Source: Puia dinghuensis
GTDB taxonomy: Bacteria > Bacteroidota > Bacteroidia > Chitinophagales > Chitinophagaceae
Assembly: GCF_014642875.1 (NCBI RefSeq)
Contig: NZ_BMJC01000004.1
Span: forward strand, 606,070-670,069
Length of the DNA: 64,000 nucleotides
Reading direction: 5' to 3'
A model generated the notes under the pieces. The model worked only from the letters and a program-made list of their open reading frames with translations, had not been told where the DNA came from and did no database searches. The stretch's first letter is position 1. The number at the start of each line of letters is the position of its first letter. Shown here piece after piece: positions 8,193 to 15,582 of the stretch. The position numbers and the translations under genes are program-made.

Positions 8193-8939
8193 ATGAGCAG
8201 ACTTCAGGGAAAAATAGCAGTCATTACCGGCGGCAATAGCGGCATTGGTTTCGCAACCGCCAAAGAATACCTCGCAGAAGGTGCAAAAGTGATCATCACG
8301 GGGCGCAAGCAGCAGGCGCTGGATGAAGCCAAAGAAGCCCTTCAGGGAAAAGTGCTGACCGTTCTCAGCGATACAGGAAATATGAAAGATATCGGGCAGC
8401 TGAAAGGCAAGATCGAGTCTCTTGCACCGAAGATCGATATTCTTTTTGTCAATGCCGGCATCGGCAAATTCGCACCCATCGATCAGGTGGATGAAGCGCA
8501 CTATGATGAACTATTCAATATCAATGTGAAAGGTGCTTATTTCACTATCCAGCAATTATTGCCCCTCTTCAATGACAGTGGGTCCATCATCCTGAATGCG
8601 TCCATCAACGCACATATCGGCATGGCAGGCAGTTCTGTCTATTCAGCAACCAAAGGCGCCCTGATTACGATGGCCAGGACCCTGTCTGCAGAGCTGCTGG
8701 ACAGGAGGATCCGGGTCAATGTTATCAGTCCTGGTCCCGTCACGACGCCAATTCTGGGGAAAATAGTACCCCAGGAGCAGGTTTCGCAGCTACGGGAAGG
8801 TATCATTGCAAAGGTTCCCCTGGGCCGGTTCGGCAACCCTGAAGAAATAGCCAAGGTAGCCGTGTTCTTCGGTTCCGACGATTCGTCCTTTGTATTGGGA
8901 GCAGAATTGATAGCCGACGGGGGAATGGCGACGTTGTGA
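8193..8939 (+). CDS. SDR-family oxidoreductase under TetR control
   Basis: 248 residues, classical SDR fold. TGGNSGIG is at about residues 12-19, an N-A-G motif follows near 89, and the catalytic Ser, Tyr and Lys are present in the NASINAHIG...YSATK segment with normal Ser-to-Tyr spacing. The C-terminal GRFGNPEEIAK and ADGGM motifs are typical of the family. The substrate cannot be assigned. The gene is enclosed by three copies of a GGAAC/GTTCC palindrome and followed by a TetR regulator, an arrangement usual for detoxifying or quinone/carbonyl-reducing SDRs induced by their substrate. Confidence 0.9.
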   Translation: MSRLQGKIAVITGGNSGIGFATAKEYLAEGAKVIITGRKQQALDEAKEALQGKVLTVLSDTGNMKDIGQLKGKIESLAPKIDILFVNAGIGKFAPIDQVDEAHYDELFNINVKGAYFTIQQLLPLFNDSGSIILNASINAHIGMAGSSVYSATKGALITMARTLSAELLDRRIRVNVISPGPVTTPILGKIVPQEQVSQLREGIIAKVPLGRFGNPEEIAKVAVFFGSDDSSFVLGAELIADGGMATL

Positions 8940-8950
8940 TTTTTAGTAAT

Positions 8951-8970
8951 TTTGGAACGAAAGTTCCAAA
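8951..8970. promoter_or_regulatory. TetR operator copy 3
   Basis: Perfect 8-bp arms, TTTGGAAC (8951-8958) and GTTCCAAA (8963-8970), around a 4-bp spacer. It sits between the SDR stop and the TetR ATG at 8979, so it would allow autoregulation of the regulator gene or of the SDR-TetR read-through transcript. Confidence 0.7.
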
Positions 8971-8978
8971 CACCCTCC

Positions 8979-9560
8979 ATGCCAAAAACAAAACAGTTTG
9001 ATGAAACGGAAGTGCTGAGAAAAGCAAGGAATGTATTCTGGGTGAAAGGGTATAACGGCACTTCCATGGATGAATTGGTGCGGGCGACCGGTCTGAGCCG
9101 TTCCAGTATCTATGATACTTTCGGGGACAAGCATGGGCTATTCGTCCGCTCCATTCAGCTCTATGGGCAGGAGGAACGGGAGGCCCTCGCCAAAATCATG
9201 CAAAATGATTTCTCGCCAAAAAAAAAGATCCACCTTCTGTTCAAAGGGATGATTGGAGATATCCTGGAAGATAAGGACAATAAGGGCTGCTTCATCGTCA
9301 ATATTATCACTGAATTATCCTGCCTGGATAAGCAGGTTACTGCCATGGCCAGCGAGGAAATGGCAAGATCCGAAGAAGCCCTTTTCCAATGGGTCAGGCA
9401 GGGACAGGCTGCGGGCGAGATCAATAAGTCGCATTCTGCCAGGACACTGGCCCGCCATCTGCAGAATACCATATATGGTTTGAGAGTTACAGGAAAGGCT
9501 GGAGCAAATAGGGCCATCCTGGAAGATATTGCCAAAGCTGCCCTGTCTGTTCTGGACTGA
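8979..9560 (+). CDS. TetR-family transcriptional regulator
   Basis: 193 residues from the ATG at 8979; an in-frame TTG at 8952 lies inside operator 3 and is rejected as a start. The N-terminal HTH (about 8-54) reads as VLRKARNVFWVKGYNGTSMDELVRAT followed by GLSRSSIYDTFGDKHGLF, a textbook TetR recognition region. The rest is an all-helical ligand-binding domain with a DNKGCFIVN motif like that of the AcrR/NemR-type subgroup. It probably represses the upstream SDR gene and itself through the three palindromes. The inducer is unknown, but quinones, aldehydes or electrophiles are plausible given the NemR resemblance and the redox target. Confidence 0.93.
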   Translation: MPKTKQFDETEVLRKARNVFWVKGYNGTSMDELVRATGLSRSSIYDTFGDKHGLFVRSIQLYGQEEREALAKIMQNDFSPKKKIHLLFKGMIGDILEDKDNKGCFIVNIITELSCLDKQVTAMASEEMARSEEALFQWVRQGQAAGEINKSHSARTLARHLQNTIYGLRVTGKAGANRAILEDIAKAALSVLD

Positions 9561-9566
9561 CCTGTA

Positions 9567-10019
9567 TTACGCGGAAAACTGTTTTAGATGATGATCCGTA
9601 TGCAGGTATTGCAATGCCCCCCAATCTTCTTTACTGAATTTTCCAAAATAGGGGTGCCTCCCGGGCCCGGTTCCCGCTCTCATCTGGTAAAATGCATCCA
9701 GGTTTTCAAGCAACCTTTTCTTCTCGGTGTCAAAATCCCTTTCATCTGCTATTTGATAGTCGGGGAAGGTTTTCTGATTTTGGCCAAGGTCCCCTTTTTT
9801 CACCGCATTGAGGACAATCTTCTTCACAAGGGTTCTCATAAGGAGATTGCTCTTGTCTTCAAATGGCAATTTGCCGGTGGCTTTCTCAAAGCCAATGGAG
9901 CAATGTGCCATCATTTGGGCAATCTGCATTTTGCCCCATTTCCGAACATTATTACTGTGGAGTGATGCTACCCGCTGGCGGATTTCCCGGAATTCGTTCT
10001 CGTTGAATAATGATCTCAT
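9567..10019 (-). CDS. DUF1569 family protein (DinB-like fold)
   Basis: 150 residues. The N-terminal KWGKMQIAQMMAHCSIGFE and C-terminal HPYFGKFSKEDWGALQYLHTDHHLKQF match DUF1569 proteins, whose conserved histidines (MAH near the middle helix and HTDHH near the end) suggest a metal-binding four-helix DinB-like fold. The function is unknown; DinB relatives include thiol-dependent transferases. It ends 6 bp from the convergent TetR gene. A long perfect inverted repeat lies directly against its start codon. Confidence 0.85.
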   Translation of the reverse strand: MRSLFNENEFREIRQRVASLHSNNVRKWGKMQIAQMMAHCSIGFEKATGKLPFEDKSNLLMRTLVKKIVLNAVKKGDLGQNQKTFPDYQIADERDFDTEKKRLLENLDAFYQMRAGTGPGRHPYFGKFSKEDWGALQYLHTDHHLKQFSA

Positions 10020-10047
10020 TTTGTATTGTTTTAATTACAATACAAAA
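10019..10047. promoter_or_regulatory. operator-like inverted repeat at the DUF1569 start
   Basis: Perfect 11-bp arms, TTTTGTATTGT (10019-10029) and ACAATACAAAA (10037-10047), with a 7-bp AT-rich spacer. It abuts the DUF1569 start codon (10017-10019), so a bound protein would block initiation. The WYL regulator encoded next door is the obvious candidate ligand-responsive binder. Confidence 0.6.
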
Positions 10048-10094
10048 ATGGATCGAGGCAACTGACAGCTGTATGTCAATTGGGTCTTGAAGAA

Positions 10095-11033
10095 CTACAG
10101 ATTTTTTGAAATACCAGCCACGATATCCTTTAACAGAGCCTTTAAGTCGTTCGTTTCCAATATTTTGGCGTTGTCCGCTATGGTGATGAACCATCTTGCG
10201 AAAGTCTGAAGACAGGTGGTTTCAAAGGTCATTTCAATCTCATTCCCTTTTTCCTGCTGATTTATAAATCCGTATTTGTATTTCTGCTCTTCAATGTAAT
10301 GAGCCACCTCTTTATTGATGCTGATGACAGGTCTATAGATCGTTTCTTTCTTTTTCAGGCTTTCAAAATATTCCTTCAGGCTGAAGTGTTCTTTTGAAAA
10401 GGGCTTGCCAGTAAGTCTGATCTGAGAGGTCCTGTCTATTCGAAAATGTCGATAGCTTCCGGTATCATGATTAAAAGCAATGGTGCTCCAAACCCCGTTC
10501 TCATTATAAATGCCGATGGGCTCTATAAGGATGGTTCTTGAATTGGACGAGTCGAGTACGGTATAGGTCATCTGCAAGATCTCTTTATCAGTAACACTTC
10601 TCAATACCAGCGGCAGTGTCTTGTCCACTACGATGCTTTTCTCCGAACTTTTGATTACACTGATGCGGTTCCCGATCTCTTCTACAGTATTTTTTTCACC
10701 ACTCCTTAGAACTGATTTTACTTTAAAGAGGGCTGACTGAAAATGCCTGTTGTTATCGGTATCCGCATATTTGTCGATGATCTTTTCCGCCATGAGGAAT
10801 GCGATGGCTTCCTCCTGGGTAAACATAACAGGAGGAAGACGGTATCCTTCCATCATGGAATATCCTACGCCAAGCTCTCCCAATATGGGTACGCCCGCAT
10901 TGTTGAGCGATTCTATATCCCTGTAAATAGTCCTTAAGCTTACCTCGAACCTGTCCGATAATTCCTGTGCGGTTACCAGTCGCTTGGATTGGAGGTGGAT
11001 CAATATGGCGGTGATGCGATCGAATTTATTCAT
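10095..11033 (-). CDS. WYL-domain transcriptional regulator (YafY type)
   Basis: 312 residues. The N-terminal winged HTH (about 1-60) reads as DRITAILIHLQSKRLVTAQEL then SDRFEVSLRTIYRDIESL, diagnostic of YafY/HTH_11 regulators. A central WYL-type ligand-sensing domain spans about 140-225 and a C-terminal extension follows. Such proteins are cytoplasmic ligand-sensing repressors or activators. The downstream same-strand gene encodes DUF1569, 75 bp away and preceded by a strong palindrome, a likely target. On the other side lies the decayed DinB-like gene, suggesting the regulator may once have controlled two DinB-fold proteins. Confidence 0.92.
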   Translation of the reverse strand: MNKFDRITAILIHLQSKRLVTAQELSDRFEVSLRTIYRDIESLNNAGVPILGELGVGYSMMEGYRLPPVMFTQEEAIAFLMAEKIIDKYADTDNNRHFQSALFKVKSVLRSGEKNTVEEIGNRISVIKSSEKSIVVDKTLPLVLRSVTDKEILQMTYTVLDSSNSRTILIEPIGIYNENGVWSTIAFNHDTGSYRHFRIDRTSQIRLTGKPFSKEHFSLKEYFESLKKKETIYRPVISINKEVAHYIEEQKYKYGFINQQEKGNEIEMTFETTCLQTFARWFITIADNAKILETNDLKALLKDIVAGISKNL

Positions 11034-11105
11034 TTTAGATAAGTACTCTTACTGCAAATTTACCATCTTAACGGTTATCGACCCTATGTAATAGCAGTCA
11101 TTGCG

Positions 11106-11449
11106 CCTGGACTGACCGTGCCAGGCGGCAATCTGGTATTATTACATATCATCGGCGGCCTGAATCATTTCATCGGCGCTACGCTTGCCCACAGCGGATA
11201 TGTTCGCACCCGCGATCGGGAATTTTCTGAAAAAGGCGTGTCAAGAAATGATCTTGTGAATGGCTGGAAGCGCTTATCCCGATGATCAACAAAACATTGA
11301 ATGCTCTCACCCGGGAGCAAATGGACGCTGAATTCCCGCTAACTTTCGACAATGCAAAGAATTCTACCAGTTACGTCTTGGTATCGTTGTTGGCGCATTT
11401 AGATTATCATCTTGGGCAGGTAAACTATCTCCGGCGCATTATAGAATAG
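11106..11449 (+). pseudogene. decayed DinB-family gene
   Basis: Conceptual translation from about 11121 gives PGGNLVLLHIIGGLNHFIG and then ATLAHSGYVRTRDREFSEKG, clearly a DinB/DUF1572-type helix pair, but the frame hits a stop near 11285. The match continues one frame over (from an ATG at 11282) as LTREQMDAEFPL through LLAHLDYHLGQVNYLRRIIE and a TAG at 11447-11449. The N-terminal start is missing or eroded. A frameshift or deletion around 11270-11285 therefore broke an originally continuous gene of about 160 residues. It lies between a WYL regulator and a YdeI gene. Confidence 0.75.
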
Positions 11450-11457
11450 CCCCTTTC

Positions 11458-12048
11458 TCACCGCATGTTCAGATCATTTAATCCTATTCCTTTGAGAATT
11501 TGCGGTATGCATTTTTTAACCCTTGCCTCCCGGGTCTTAGCAAGTTTGGGTGCAGAAAAATAAAGAAGGTATCCCCTTTGCCGACCCGGCGTCAATGCTT
11601 CAAACGCCATTTTCAAGGTAGGCATCTTATCTAATTTTTTTTGAAATTCTTCAGCAACGGCGAATTCTGAAGTCTTTTTTAATTTCACTTCCAGGCCGAC
11701 CTCCTCCAATTCAATGGCTTCGTAAATATAAGCCTTCAGGATGCTTTCCAGCTTGACTATTTCCCGGACACTGGTAAATCGGATCTGGCGTGGCCCCTGG
11801 ACATTCTTCGTTTGTTGTATCAGGATGCCGTTGGGGTCATTTAATAAAGCGCCTTTGAAGAACAAAAGCGCGCAATATTCTTTGAATCCATGGATTAAAA
11901 CTATGTTTTTTTGTTCAAAGGTATAACAGGCCTGACCCCACTTCAATTCTTCGATCAGCCCACAGTCAAGGATGATCGTTCTCAATCGCTCGAATTCTTC
12001 CTGCCACTGTTTGGCCTTGTCAAAAAAGAAATCAACCCTGGGATTCAT
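11458..12048 (-). CDS. YdeI/OmpD-associated family protein
   Basis: 196 residues. The N-terminal DUF1801-like part (about 15-120) contains LKWGQACYTFEQKNIVLIHGFKEY-type strands, and the C-terminal YdeI part has LTPGRQRGYLLYFSAPKLAKTREARVKKC, which is diagnostic. The biochemical function is unknown; YdeI relatives are linked to peptide and bacteriocin tolerance. It is the last gene of a four-gene minus-strand operon led by an ArsR regulator, 9 bp after the DoxX gene. Confidence 0.88.
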   Translation of the reverse strand: MNPRVDFFFDKAKQWQEEFERLRTIILDCGLIEELKWGQACYTFEQKNIVLIHGFKEYCALLFFKGALLNDPNGILIQQTKNVQGPRQIRFTSVREIVKLESILKAYIYEAIELEEVGLEVKLKKTSEFAVAEEFQKKLDKMPTLKMAFEALTPGRQRGYLLYFSAPKLAKTREARVKKCIPQILKGIGLNDLNMR

Positions 12049-12057
12049 GGCATTCGT

Positions 12058-12441
12058 TTATTGGGTGACTAAATTGATCTTTCTATCCGCGGGCCTGAAA
12101 TACCAGGATACCACCGTCAGGATCAGCAACCACAACGAGGGAAACATATCCTTCACGGGACTGCCCGATGCGATGTGCGAAAATAATGCTCCCGACATGG
12201 CAAAGAAAAAGCCTATATAAGCCCATTCTTTTAGTATCGGAAATTTAGGGATAAGCACCGCTATAACTCCCAAGATCTTCCAAATTCCTAAGATAGTCAT
12301 AAAATAAGCAGGATAACCCAAATGGGATATAAAATCTGCTTCCGTTTTCACCCTGAGCACTTGTACTATTCCGGTTGATAGCATTCCCAAGGAAAGCCAG
12401 ATAGTAGCGATCCAATAGATGATTTTACGTGTCTTTGTCAT
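12058..12441 (-). CDS. DoxX-family membrane protein
   Basis: 127 residues with four hydrophobic helices. It starts with a short basic end and has the GIVQVLRVKTEADFISHLGYPAYF loop typical of DoxX-like proteins, followed by the ILGIWKILGVIAVLIP helix. It lies in the inner membrane. The family is associated with oxidative or thiol stress and with quinone/sulfur metabolism, but no specific reaction is known. It sits in the ArsR-SRPBCC-DoxX-YdeI operon, with gaps under 10 bp on each side. Confidence 0.88.
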   Translation of the reverse strand: MTKTRKIIYWIATIWLSLGMLSTGIVQVLRVKTEADFISHLGYPAYFMTILGIWKILGVIAVLIPKFPILKEWAYIGFFFAMSGALFSHIASGSPVKDMFPSLWLLILTVVSWYFRPADRKINLVTQ

Positions 12442-12447
12442 AGTATG

Positions 12448-12915
12448 TTATTTTAATTTGCTGACAATTTCCTGCAGGCGGTTATGTGCCCAGTTTATGC
12501 CCTGGACAAACGGCATTTTCAGCACCTGGTCTCGTTGTGCAATCGATTCATAGATGACGTGCATTTTGAGTTTGCTGGTGTCGTCTGTAAGTTTTTCAAA
12601 TTCATAGACCTCGAGCTGAACGCCAAAAGGGGTGTTTCCCATTTCAAATGTCCGGGTGATCTTCCGGTTCGGGCTAAACTCATGGATTGCTCCATTGGCC
12701 TGAAATACCACATTTCCCTTGGCATCAGTTGTTTCGAATTGGTAACTGCCGTGCTTCTTATTTTCCATTTTCAGCACTTTCGTTCCCATCCATTGCTCGA
12801 CAATCTCGGGCTCTTCGTACGCTTTAAAAAGTAATTCCAATGGCAGATCAAATTCCCTTGTAATTATTATATCTTGTTTGCCGTCTTCGGCAGTCACCTT
12901 TGTTTGTCGTTCCAT
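12448..12915 (-). CDS. SRPBCC-domain protein (AHSA1-like)
   Basis: 155 residues. It starts with IIITREFDLPLELLFKAYEEPEIVEQWMG, the usual first strand and helices of Bet v 1/AHSA1-like hydrophobic ligand-binding folds, and ends with the long C-terminal helix (QGINWAHNRLQEIVSKLK). The domain forms a deep hydrophobic cavity; ligands are unknown. ArsR-SRPBCC gene pairs are a recurring arrangement in which the regulator controls the SRPBCC gene. It is separated from the ArsR gene by 6 bp and from DoxX by 6 bp. Confidence 0.9.
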   Translation of the reverse strand: MERQTKVTAEDGKQDIIITREFDLPLELLFKAYEEPEIVEQWMGTKVLKMENKKHGSYQFETTDAKGNVVFQANGAIHEFSPNRKITRTFEMGNTPFGVQLEVYEFEKLTDDTSKLKMHVIYESIAQRDQVLKMPFVQGINWAHNRLQEIVSKLK

Positions 12916-12921
12916 AGTATG

Positions 12922-13245
12922 CTATTTTTTTGGTTTGTAATTTTTCATGATGGCTTCAATTTTTTTAAACCGGTCGTCCCACATCTTGCGGAACGGTTCA
13001 AGAAAGTCAGCTACTTCCTTCATTCCCTGCGCGTTGATGTGATAGTAAATTTCCCTTCCATTTTGCTCTTGTTCAAGCAATTCGCACTCGGTAAGTATCT
13101 GCAGGTGTTTTGAAACCGTCGGTCGGGCGGTGTCAAAATTCGAGGCTATGGCGCCTGCGGTAAGAGATTGAGTTGCAAGCAGCAGAAGGATAGCCCTTCT
13201 TGTCGGGTCTGCTATGGCCTGGAATACATCTCGTCTTAAATTCAT
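12922..13245 (-). CDS. ArsR-family transcriptional regulator
   Basis: 107 residues with the full winged helix: [40 protein letters not shown] and [18 protein letters not shown]. It lacks the cysteine pairs of metal-sensing ArsR proteins; no CxC is visible, so it probably senses an organic ligand or regulates by abundance. It leads the operon with SRPBCC, DoxX and YdeI genes. Two matching palindromes cover its promoter, indicating autoregulation of the operon. Confidence 0.93.
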   Translation of the reverse strand: MNLRRDVFQAIADPTRRAILLLLATQSLTAGAIASNFDTARPTVSKHLQILTECELLEQEQNGREIYYHINAQGMKEVADFLEPFRKMWDDRFKKIEAIMKNYKPKK

Positions 13246-13247
13246 TG

Positions 13248-13295
13248 TGTAGCTATTTGGCTACAAATATATGTGTAGTTATTTGACTACGCAAA
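13248..13295 (-). promoter_or_regulatory. ArsR operon promoter with twin operators
   Basis: Minus-strand TTTG (13295-13292) and TATATTTG (13271-13264) are spaced by 20 bp, a strong Bacteroidota promoter. Two palindromes with the same TATTTG centre lie on it: TGTAGC / GCTACA at 13248-13265, over the -7 box and start point, and GTAGT / ACTAC at 13275-13290, in the spacer. The first ends 2 bp before the ArsR start codon, so the leader is very short. Confidence 0.75.
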
Positions 13296-13329
13296 TTTTT
13301 TTTCAAAAATTTTTTCCGCCAGCGCCCAC

Positions 13330-13425
13330 ACAGGTTCTCTGGGAAATATCAGCAAACCACTCACAAAAGAGCTGGTACAAAAAGGCCACGAGGTTGCCGT
13401 TACGGTCTATAAACAGTCAACCTAA
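13330..13425 (+). pseudogene. fragment of an NmrA-like NAD(P)-binding gene
   Basis: A 31-codon open stretch ends in TAA and translates as TGSLGNISKPLTKELVQ then KGHEVAVTV, which is the N-terminal Rossmann strand-loop-helix of NmrA-like atypical SDRs (G.(L)G.(I).KPLT). There is no start codon or downstream domain. It is a remnant left between the ArsR promoter and the next gene, and the rest of 13426-13587 shows no further recognisable coding sequence. Confidence 0.55.
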
Positions 13426-13587
13426 GTCACTGGCTTTTCATACCTTTACAGTGCCCCTATTTCCCCATCGGAAGTTCGAGTAAATACAGCACATCCACCC
13501 TGTTCAGAACTTCTATTATTCTTTCCCATAAAGAACCATTCCTATCCTTCCAGGAATCTGTATTGTTCATTATTAAGGGTAAAGGCA

Positions 13588-14064
13588 ATGAAACAATTGT
13601 TTATTGCGCTATTCGCTTTGCAGATATCCTTTCTCCCCTTTCGAAGGGCTGCCATCACGTCCACTGCTACCGATACCCTCCTCGGCAATACGAGCGAATT
13701 CAGCGCCTGCACTGCGGCTACGGCCCTGCCCCTACGCCTGATTTCCTTCACGGGCATAGGCAACGGCCATTTCGTTACCTTGAACTGGGTAACGGCCGAC
13801 GAGCAGAATACGAATTACTTCGCCGTCCAGCGCGGTTTGGATGGTCAAAATTTCGATCAGGTAGGAAAGGTACAGGCTGCAGGGAATTCTTCGCAGGAAA
13901 AGGAATATTCGTTTATCGACCACCGGCCTTTGCAAGGCACCGGTTTCTACCGCCTGCAAATGGTGGATATGGACGGGTCTTATACCTATAGTAAGATTGT
14001 AGCCGTAAAGATCGTTAATGGAGAAGATGTCATTTCCCTGGTTCCCAAGGCATTTACATTCTAG
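13588..14064 (+). CDS. secreted FN3-like protein, possibly truncated T9SS cargo
   Basis: 158 residues. After a signal peptide, the module LPLRLISFTG...VTLNWVTADEQNTNYFAVQR...YSFIDHRPL..GFYRLQMVDMDGSYTYSKIVAV matches the FN3-like domain that in many Bacteroidota precedes a type IX secretion sorting domain. Here the protein stops about 14 residues after that domain, where the C-terminal sorting domain would normally begin, so it looks shortened. It may be a small exported protein or a remnant of a larger surface protein. It overlaps the convergent DoxX-like gene by 4 bp. Confidence 0.7.
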   Translation: MKQLFIALFALQISFLPFRRAAITSTATDTLLGNTSEFSACTAATALPLRLISFTGIGNGHFVTLNWVTADEQNTNYFAVQRGLDGQNFDQVGKVQAAGNSSQEKEYSFIDHRPLQGTGFYRLQMVDMDGSYTYSKIVAVKIVNGEDVISLVPKAFTF

Positions 14065-14888
14065 TGGTACAAAACGCCCAGGAAACGCTGTATAAAAGAT
14101 TTGTAAAACAATGAGGTGTTGGCGGCGATGACAAAGGCAACCCCGCTGAACCCCAGCGACTCGAAGACACTTGTCAACTCATTGCCTTTGTCTGACACGG
14201 GTGCCACAACGGCCCGGGGGATATGCAGGACCAAAAACCAGGTAAAGATCATGATCCCTACGAGCATCGCGATCGTTTTCTTCCTGATCTCCAGGATAAT
14301 ACCTGCACCGCCGCCGATGAGGGCAACCCCGGCAAAATACGTCCAGAAAAGATGACCGGGGATCCAGTCGGGCACCAGCGGCGCCACATAAGGGGCGTAC
14401 AGAAAATGGTCGATGCCGAAGGCGATCAAGGTGATCGAAAAGAAAACTCCGCCAAAAGGGATGAATTTCTCCAGCAGCCGGATCAAGGCGGGCTCTTTCT
14501 TACCAGTAGCCTCGCCTCCGGGGAAGGAGCCCGCCATGACGAAAGCAGATCCGGAATAGGCCAGCTCTTTGAGGGCCTTTGTCCAGCTGCCGATGTCCCC
14601 GGGGCTGACAAAAAGCTTATAGGGTACATGGCAAAAAAGCACCAGGGCAAGGAAGAGGCCACCCAGCAACAGCATCATCGTCCGGGCCTGTCGTTCCAAC
14701 ACGAGGGCAACGGCGGCAGCGACCATGAAGAGGCTGCAAAGATAGACCAGGACTACCTGCCCTGGAATGGGCGAGGGCCAGGGTGGCATCATCGAAGGCC
14801 GAAATTCGGCATAATAAAAAGACTGGCCGGCAATGCCAATAAGAAAAATGGCATAGAACAATCGTCCGATTTTTACAAGGTTTCTCAT
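14061..14888 (-). CDS. duplicated DoxX-like integral membrane protein
   Basis: 275 residues from the ATG at 14888, chosen because the preceding 19 in-frame residues are not signal-like. Two similar halves each hold about four hydrophobic helices, with matching motifs such as GRLFYAIFLIGIAGQSF and GGVFFSITLIAFGIDHFLYA and repeated H.P...V.P..D..SWT-like loops. This indicates an internal duplication of a DoxX-like four-helix unit. Inner-membrane location; function unknown. It stands alone on its strand, with a convergent gene downstream. Confidence 0.75.
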   Translation of the reverse strand: MRNLVKIGRLFYAIFLIGIAGQSFYYAEFRPSMMPPWPSPIPGQVVLVYLCSLFMVAAAVALVLERQARTMMLLLGGLFLALVLFCHVPYKLFVSPGDIGSWTKALKELAYSGSAFVMAGSFPGGEATGKKEPALIRLLEKFIPFGGVFFSITLIAFGIDHFLYAPYVAPLVPDWIPGHLFWTYFAGVALIGGGAGIILEIRKKTIAMLVGIMIFTWFLVLHIPRAVVAPVSDKGNELTSVFESLGFSGVAFVIAANTSLFYKSFIQRFLGVLYH

Positions 14889-14971
14889 TCGCGGGTGTTT
14901 GGCGGCATCTAATCTACAGAAACCCAGTCGGAGTCGCCCGTACACGTTGGTTCATAGCAGAACAAGTTGGT

Positions 14972-15580
14972 TCAAGCCGCTGCGGATACGCCGCCACCTT
15001 CCCTTGTCTTCCGCAACGTAAATCCCGTCCCTATCATCCATATAACGGATGGGATCCGCACCACCGGAAGAAGCCAGACCAGCTGCGGAACGATCAAACC
15101 AAGCGTGGATAGCTCGGCAAAACCGGCCAGGACAAGCCCCAGCCATACAAGCCAGCGGGGGTTATAGTGCCCAAACAGACTCGGCACCGAAATGCCGGCC
15201 ATCATTAACCCTAGCATAACGATAAAGGCGTACCCGCCACAGCCAAATCCGAGGTGCTGCAAGGCGTGTACCACCGGCGTATCGTTCGCGATATCCGGCT
15301 GGGTCGACGCCCAGGTCGAAAGACCTGAAAGGATCAACAGGACGGATGCGGCAATCCCGCCATAAAGCGCAATGCTTACCCCGGTGACATTGACCCCGAG
15401 AAAATGTAGTCTGCTGGTGACTGCCGCGGTGAAAATTCCAACCGGAATAGCGGCCCCAAACTGGAACAAGGCATTAATCCTTGTAGCGCCAGGGATATTA
15501 TACGAAATGACTGTCAACGCCAATAACAGACTATACACGATAGCTACTATCCCCGGATGGGGACCATGATGCTTTTTCAT
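14972..15580 (-). CDS. multi-pass membrane protein of unknown function
   Basis: 202 residues with about six hydrophobic helices and short loops, no cofactor motifs, and a basic C-terminal tail before an alanine-rich end. The general layout (conserved glycines, LFQFGAAIPVGIFTAAVTSRLHF, final LPVVRIPSVIWMIGTGF helix) resembles small DUF4386-type membrane proteins, but this is a weak match by eye. It starts 2 bp after the preceding gene and is the last gene of the operon with a TonB-dependent receptor. Confidence 0.7.
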   Translation of the reverse strand: MKKHHGPHPGIVAIVYSLLLALTVISYNIPGATRINALFQFGAAIPVGIFTAAVTSRLHFLGVNVTGVSIALYGGIAASVLLILSGLSTWASTQPDIANDTPVVHALQHLGFGCGGYAFIVMLGLMMAGISVPSLFGHYNPRWLVWLGLVLAGFAELSTLGLIVPQLVWLLPVVRIPSVIWMIGTGFTLRKTREGGGVSAAA

Positions 15581-15582
15581 GA

